From Udeniomyces pyricola (lineage: Eukaryota > Basidiomycota > Tremellomycetes > Cystofilobasidiales > Mrakiaceae): a stretch of DNA of 64,000 bases. Shown piece by piece: positions 58,101 through 64,000 of the stretch. How positions within the stretch are numbered: position 1 is the stretch's first letter; every line of letters starts with the position of its first letter. The notes beneath the pieces were generated by a model, which saw only the letters and a program-made list of their open reading frames with translations, was not told the DNA's origin and did not search any database. A program made the position numbers and the translations under genes. Location of the stretch: NCBI GenBank assembly GCA_039545295.1, contig BCIK01000013.1, positions 434,001 through 498,000 of the forward strand. The letters run 5' to 3'.

Positions 58101-60151
58101 GAGAAGGAGCGTCGCTCACGACGGATCCTTGTCTCGAAGGCGACCGCGCGAACGTCGACATGGAACGCTCTCGAGGTGTCTCGGACCCAACGCGAGGGAC
58201 CGATGACGACGAAGGGGATGGAACAGTGACAGCAGAGGGTTCTTCGGGAAGTACTAAAGCAGAGTAATGAGGAATGTGACGATTGAACCAGTTGGAGAGC
58301 TTGATGGCGACTTGGTGAAAAGGCGTTTCGGGCGGGTTGAACGTCTTGCAGTTATCAAAGATGAGCGTCATGTCGTGCTAGTGTTGGGATAGCAAAGCAA
58401 ATTGAGCATGACATACGAAGCATCAGAGACGTCTCGTAAACCACAAGAGGGGAGAAACACCACATGATAGAGAACTCACGCTGAAACCATCGAAATCTCT
58501 GTACCGTCCTGCGTGCAATTTCTCTCCGACCGTCGTAAGATCCATGGGCTGCTCAATGACGTCACGATCTAGTACCAAGGTAAGGTAGCATAGTGAAGGG
58601 GCGATGATGAGAGTCGTACAAGCGCTCAGATTAGTCAGTAGAGTCCTTGGGATGGATGCGATAGCAAGGTTGCCATCGAACGAAAGAAAACAAGTGAAAA
58701 AAAGAAAGCATAAAACTCACATCCCGGAACGTCCTCCTCATCGACTGTCAAGAGCAAGAACAAGTGCATTCGTTCACGAGAAAAGATATGAGGCAGACGA
58801 AGCCAGCGAAGGTCAGTCAGTGTGAAGCTCCCTTTTGCCAACCACGCGTCGAGCGAGCCAAGAACCGGAGCGACCAGAGGGAGACAAACCTGGGTCCAGG
58901 AAGAACGCGTACTCGTCTCGTCTGAGAGTCAGTAGTTACATCACGATAGAAGGCGTGAGTGAGTCATGTACACGAAGCAGGGAAGCCATTCGGATCAGAT
59001 CAGCTCGAGTTAAATGGCGAACCGAGGATAAGGCAGAAACCAGGATTCGGGCATCACGCAGTCATTCTCGCTTTTCTTTTCTCCCTGACCTCATGCCTCT
59101 ACTCCTCGCTTGCGATTTTTACCTGTCGGACAGTCGAACAGTCGACTCACCTCGTGATTTCCTTCAGGACCTTTTCGCACACCTCCTTCAATGGCTTCTG
59201 GAGCTGACCCGACACAAGCTTCTTCCCTCCTGCGCCTTGGCGGAATTTAGGGCCAGAAGGCCTAGGTGGTACTGGCGGTGCTGGCGGAGGGGGTGGTGGA
59301 AGTTCATCCTTGGCTTCTGTCTTCAAGATCACACTTGGAAGATCAGGTGTTGTCAAAGTAGGTGTCGTCAAGGTGGGCGTTGCCAAGGTTGACGTTGCCG
59401 CAGGGGAGGCAGAGATAGTCGAAGGGGAGGGTATAGAGGAAGGCACGGTCGATGGGCCTTCTCCTGCAGATAAGACGGGCTTGACATCGTCAGCGACAGG
59501 AATGGGATCATCCTGGGATTGACTGGAGACGAGTGATACGGGTGCTGTCTTAAGATCGGGTGGAGCTGTCACTGTCGGAGGTGCAGATGGGATAGCTATT
59601 GCCTGGGGTACGGATGGGACTGTCGCCGCGGGTTTGGGTAAAGGAGCTACGGTGAGCTTGATGAGCGTTCGCGGAGGGGATGAAGCTTTGACTGGCGGTG
59701 AAGGCGGGGGTGCGACGGTGAGTCTGATGGTCTTTCTCGGCGGTGGAGTTGGATCCCTGGCTGGTGGGGGCGGAACGGTGAGCTTGATGGTTGTTCTCGA
59801 GGGAGGAGCAGGGCGGGAAGAGGACAAAGGGGAAGTAGCGTGGATGGGTGGTGGTAACGATGGTGAGGCGACCCGGTTGAGATGGCTGGAGGTGAAGGTG
59901 ATGGAAGGACCAGCGGATGGGCGTCTAGAGGAGGAAGACGCGTTTGATGGATAGGGAGCTGGATGGGGACGAGAAGAATGGGAAGAAGACAGCGTAGGAG
60001 TAGGGCTGGATGCGGTGTCGAGAGGAGTGTCGGTAGGGGCAGGGGCGGGGGCAGGGGCAGGCGTCGAGGTCGGTGTGCCAGGGGTGGAGGGACTGGAAGT
60101 GTGGAGGGAGCTGTTAAGCTTGAGCTTGATCTTGAACGACGGTCTCGCCAT
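55144..60151 (-). CDS. bromodomain protein with a disordered N-terminus (BRD7/9- or RSC-like)
   Basis: Eight exons (60151-59151, 58921-58890, 58744-58721, 58568-58480, 58377-57771, 57637-57538, 57448-55510, 55335-55144) sum to 3984 nt and give 1327 aa. Residues 1-320 are Pro/Ser/Thr-rich and carry FKIKLKL at the start plus three IKLTV/IRLTV motifs. The bromodomain (about 325-410) is assembled from five exons: RRDEYAFFLDPVDEEDVPGYRDVI, then EQPMDLTTVGEKLHAGRY, FDGFSHDMTLIFDNC and KTFNPPETPFHQVA. The acetyl-lysine Asn of FNPPET is present. After it come KKRGPYKKMGRYD, a conserved-looking KGRRTKTKKEIAKLHNHP block, a long acidic/basic low-complexity part and a Gln/Ala-rich C-terminus. It probably acts in a chromatin-remodelling complex. 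Exon 3 is 24 nt. Confidence 0.88.
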
Positions 60152-60689
60152 GGCGTCGAATGAGGCAACGACTGGCTGGTACTGGCTGACGCTACGGAGA
60201 TTGACGAGGCAGACCGGATCGAGAGGGGGAGACGCGACGCAAGTACGCGAAGGGGCGAGGCAATTCACGTTCAACGTGTCGACTTGGACGACGTCGCTGG
60301 GTTCGTCCAACTTGGTGTACTCCAGTCGCAGCGTCCCATAATCAGCACGTAATACGCGCGTAATCAGGTACATACATCCTATGACGAGCTGGTCGACTCT
60401 TTCCATTGTTGCTACCCAGTTGTCCGTCCATATACTACTGCCAAGAATGTAGTCTCAAACCTACAAGTCTCTCATTCTATATAACACTCGTCGTTCGATA
60501 TCGTGCCAGCAAAACCAACTTGTATGTTACGTACAGCGACGGCCAAACACGAATCGACGTATCAAACTCCAACACCTTCCCNCCCCCCCCCCTCCTTTGC
60601 CCCCGAAGAAAAAAAAAACGAAACGATCGTAGCGTTCTATATATGTATACTTATACATGTGGGCCTTTCTCCTTTGTCGTGTGGTACAA
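60152..60689. other. intergenic between bromodomain and FMO genes
   Basis: 538 bp, promoter of the bromodomain gene and 3' region of the monooxygenase gene, both on the minus strand. A C-rich run with one undetermined base lies near 60582. Confidence 0.6.
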
Positions 60690-63324
60690 TCAATATCCAA
60701 GCAGCTCTCTCCGAAGCGCTGCGGCAGTCTCCCTTCCCTTGCGCCATTCTTCGGTAACTTGGTGCCATTCGGGATCCGATGGCGTCTGATCGGCGTAGAG
60801 AGAGCGCAAAAAGAGAAAAGATAAGTTGTATCAGAACAGAAGGTAGGCATTATAGAGAAAATCCATCGAGATCTACGTGCACCTAAACACATGCCACACG
60901 AATGACGCAACCGAGCCTATACACGTGCATGTAAATGTATATACTCACTTCGTGGTCTCCGTGCCGATTGATTTCGTCCAGCCAGACGTTTTGGTTGATA
61001 ATCTCGGCTGGGAAGCCCGTAAAGTGCCTGTCGTCGTCAAATCAAGTCAGATGATTATCCAGACCACAAAAAAACACACACACACAAAATGATCGACAAC
61101 AATTAGTCCTTATACATCCCTTTCAAGCTTTAACCACTCTAGTTTGGGTGATGACAAGGCGGACCCGACTAACTTGTTGGTCGGAGGCACTGATTGAGCA
61201 ACCGGTGGAAGGTGGCTTGGGACTTTGCGGGTAGAGAGGTAGGTTTGAGCGAGAAGCTTGGATTGGACTTCTCCGTTGCGAAAAGGAACAAGCATGTATT
61301 CTGTCATGGAGAAAGCAAGAACGGGTCGATGGAAAACAGAGCGTGGCGAGAAAGCCAAGGGATGAGAAGAGGCACATGAAGCGGCAAGGCAGACCCACAA
61401 AGAAAAAAGCTTACGTAACCCCACGAAAGAGATCGTCGGATCCTTCGTGTAGAACGACAACGTGCCCTTATCCAAATGGTCGACCTCTTCGCCTCCCGCC
61501 TCTGGAATATTCTCATCAACCTTGTTCTTCGGCAACTTCAAGATCCGCTCTCCGGCACCGTTCTGCTCGACTTGTTTCCGTCTATCGCGCGTGACGGGTG
61601 CCGAACGCCAGGGTTCATCAGTCCTGGAGAAGAAGGGGTAGTTGATGTTGTAGCCTGTTGCCCAGATGATCTCATCAATGTCTTCGGCCGTCGAACCATC
61701 AACGAAATGGACTGTCGACCGGGGTAGTGAGGGCGATGAGTTGGGTGGCGTGCCGGGTGGAGTGGGTAAGGTGGAGATGGTGGAAGCGGAGGTAGTCTCG
61801 AGGGGGGTGGCGATGTGAGAGATGGAGGGACGAAGGTCGACTTTGGTTTCCCACAATTTCCGAGGCTCAGGGTATACTTCGGTCGGGGTCCGACGTGCAG
61901 ACTGAATGACAGTGATGTGATCTTCGGCAAGTCTTGAAGAAGGAAGACTGAGGTTGAAGAGGACGAGGTCTCGAACGATATCGCCTCCCTGTTTGGTATT
62001 GCAGGCAGAAAGAGAAAAGATAAGTACGAAGCGATCCGCAGAGATCAAGCCGTACAGTGAGTAGTTGAGTCGAGCCTAGCAAATCTATTGATGGCCAGAG
62101 GGTAGGAGAAGAGCGCTCACCGAGGCTCGGCTTCCGACGATGAGAATCCGTTTGCCGTGGAACCGTTCAGGCGAGCGATACCATCTCGAATGGGAGATCT
62201 TTCCGGGAAAATCCCACAGACCGGGTGTCAAGGGAATGAAAGGTTCATAATAATGCCCGTTGGCGAGGACTGTACATACGCCAGAGTGACCAGACCGGTT
62301 TGAAGGAAAGCTGACGTCAATCGATGGATAGCGCGCAGCGTCTTGCGTTGCAGCTTAAGGGCAGAAGAACTTACTGATGTGACTGAACGTATCGATCGAG
62401 ATCCGACCGTCTGTCGTCGATTTCGACTCAATGGACCATCGATCTGCATCAGATGATGAGTCCGGGTTGTGGTGGATGCGGGTAACTAACGTGTTGAGAC
62501 GGATCGACTGATAGAGACTAGCGTCATCAGCGAAAGAGTCCAAACCCATCCAGTCAGCCATCTGCCCGCTCGTCTTTGGACAAAACTGAGGCGCAAGCAG
62601 GAAGGCGTGTAGATTTACTCGTGCTTCCTGGCGTAAGCCTCAAGATACGTCTGAATCGTAGCATGTCGGGGAAAGGTATCTGTTTGTGGAGGAAAGGGTT
62701 CCCCGCGAAATGCCATTCTGTTGGGTCCGTTCAGAGGCAACCGCGATCGTTCAGCTTTGTTCGGCCCATCACACGATCACTCGTCGAGATTGACGCCCAC
62801 CCTTCTGGAAGGAAGGAAATCAACTGACACCTCGTTAGGTAAATTAGTGCGTAAACCGCGGTAGAGGGCGTTGGGGGGTACGATTTGTGGATCGACAATT
62901 TCGGCGGGCGTGCGGGCGACAGCAAAGCCTTCAGAGGTGAAAGAGACGATGCATTCCCCTGGATCGTCTCCTTCGTAGTTCCTGTGATGTGATCAAGAAG
63001 AGGGACATCGGCGGGAGGTGAAATGATGAGTCAATGCGACAGTCATGTATCAATAAGCGATCGGAGCTTGAAACCGTTCCCCTTCCCTTCGCTTTTGTTC
63101 GATGCTAAAATACACCCTCATGTTACTGTCTAGATTAATGTTACGTCACTTAAAACATACCATAGACCACCGACAGCGCCCTTTGCCTCGTAGCAGACGA
63201 TCCGGTCGAGTGAAAGGCCCTCGGCCTGGAGAAGGCCGACTTGGCGTAGTCCGAGAGCACCCGCGCCGATGACCGCGATCCGGGTAAGAAGTGGAAGCAA
63301 AGGGGTGGAAGAAGCGTCGGACAT
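60690..63324 (-). CDS. flavin-containing monooxygenase
   Basis: Nine exons (63324-63161, 62981-62829, 62717-62619, 62517-62375, 62269-62121, 61988-61415, 61300-61135, 61027-60949, 60785-60690) total 1623 nt and give 540 aa. The FAD-binding motif is IAVIGAGALGL near residue 16. The FMO fingerprint F-x-G-x3-H-x3-(Y/W) reads FPGKISHSRWY, and the second dinucleotide motif is ILIVGSRASGGDIVRDL. IIWATGYNINYPFF is the ATG-containing motif that ends the NADPH domain. NPxT-like segments and a soluble C-terminus (GFPAEIINQNVWLDEINRHGD) complete the class B monooxygenase fold. Such enzymes oxygenate soft nucleophiles (N or S) with NADPH and O2. Yeast Fmo1 makes oxidising equivalents for ER folding, while other fungal members are metabolic. 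No signal peptide. Confidence 0.92.
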
Positions 63325-63788
63325 ATCGAGATGAAGGTAGAGAGACGTTAGAATGTAGAAGCAGACATGCGAGGGGACGGACGAGAAGACAGGGAGCAAA
63401 GGGGGCAGCACGAAGGTGAACAACGCCACGAGACGGACGGCTTGCGTTATCGAACGTAATATTACGTGTAGACGGACGGAGCGGAGATAGGCGAGATCCG
63501 AGAAGCTTATTATAATCACTGGGCTGTGCATGGCCGCTGATGAGCTGTTGCTCAGTCTGACTTCATGACCGGCGCGTGTACGACAGGCATGCAAGTCCCC
63601 GTTGCCCTTCGGCCCTTCTGATCTCTTCCAATCGTCTCGTCTCGTCTCTTGCCTCATCTTCCGGTACCCAGCTATTGCTGTTTCTCCCCCTCACCTTTTT
63701 TTTCCTGCTCCCTCGACTATTCTCCTCAACACGTTGTAACGGCGACTCGACTCTCGCGCACCTCACGCCTTGACGTCCGCTCATCCGG
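63325..63788. other. divergent promoter region (FMO / WDR48-like)
   Basis: 464 bp between divergent starts. Pyrimidine-rich just before 63789. No other feature. Confidence 0.6.
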
Positions 63789-64000
63789 ATGGCACCCCCG
63801 ACCCTAGACGGCATCAACCGCCGCGTCTCCTACGTCGTGCCCTCGCCAACCTCCCCTCCCCCGTATCTCTCGCTTCCTTCACCCACCCACCCTCGCAATG
63901 GGTCCCCTCATCCCATCCTACTCCCTGCATCTGCTCATACAATTACCCAAACCTTTACGACCCCACCTCAGGCCAACCACCCCCAACACTCGCTCGGCGT
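63789..64000 (+). CDS. N-terminus of a probable WDR48-like WD40 protein (cut by window edge)
   Basis: An ATG at 63789 opens 70 codons without a stop to the right edge. The beginning MAPPTLDGINRRVSYVVPSP and the HSLGV at the edge recall the R-x-S-Y-V-L-P-P ... H-R-L-G-V start of WDR48/Bun107/UAF1 proteins. These are WD40 cofactors of USP1/12/46-type deubiquitinases. Only this short part is visible, so the assignment is tentative. Confidence 0.5.
   Translation, partial: MAPPTLDGINRRVSYVVPSPTSPPPYLSLPSPTHPRNGSPHPILLPASAHTITQTFTTPPQANHPQHSLG

Noticed and set aside
62354..62374. 21-nt intron in the FMO gene
   Set aside because: Too short to splice. Using the acceptor before 62269 gives a 105-bp intron and the expected LANGHYYEPFIP segment.
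1..64000. Transposons, CRISPR arrays, telomeric repeats or a secondary-metabolite cluster
   Set aside because: Looked for terminal repeats, transposase or reverse-transcriptase motifs, regularly spaced repeats and backbone synthase domains; none seen.

Overview
The window is nuclear DNA of a basidiomycete-type fungus. Nearly every gene is broken by many short introns (mostly about 50-120 bp, GTRNGT...AG). Joining exons by splice signals and reading frame gives complete conserved proteins typical of fungi: a velvet factor, a PKA-type neutral trehalase, a Zn2Cys6 regulator, the Wss1 protease and a peroxisomal adenine-nucleotide carrier. A 146-base N run and single Ns inside homopolymers show that this is a draft assembly. 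I cannot fix the genus from sequence alone.

Layout, left to right: amino-acid permease (-, C-terminus cut by the left edge); peroxisomal ANT1-type carrier (+); MFS transporter (-); velvet-domain regulator (-); a 4.7 kb gene-poor stretch with a 97-bp tandem duplication; neutral trehalase (+); secreted M24-family peptidase (-) divergent from a peroxisomal D-amino-acid oxidase ending in SKL (+); WSS1 DNA-protein-crosslink protease (+); intron-containing tRNA-Lys(UUU) (-); a 1277-aa Ser/Pro-rich protein (-) divergent from a 1112-aa Zn2Cys6 transcription factor (+); a second copy of the same tRNA-Lys in inverted orientation (+); a zinc-independent MDR oxidoreductase (-); a gene-poor stretch with the assembly gap; an unrecognised protein (-); a small tail-anchored protein (+); a 1327-aa bromodomain protein (-); a flavin monooxygenase (-); and the first exon of a probable WDR48-like WD40 protein (+, cut by the right edge).

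There is no biosynthetic cluster or obvious mobile element. Several genes bear on nitrogen and carbon use and peroxisomes: the permease, the extracellular-type peptidase, the D-amino-acid oxidase, the ATP/AMP carrier and trehalase. Their co-location may be chance. The more unusual signals are the gene architectures and DNA structure: 8-28 nt microexons whose inclusion is forced by reading frame, homopolymers of 32-51 nt (two of them poly-T tracts in introns close to the 3' splice site), an inverted segmental copy of a tRNA gene with its flanks, and a bromodomain protein whose disordered N-terminus repeats a short basic/hydrophobic motif.

Exon coordinates were worked out by hand. For the genes with listed exons the summed lengths are multiples of three, but individual boundaries may be off by a base or so.
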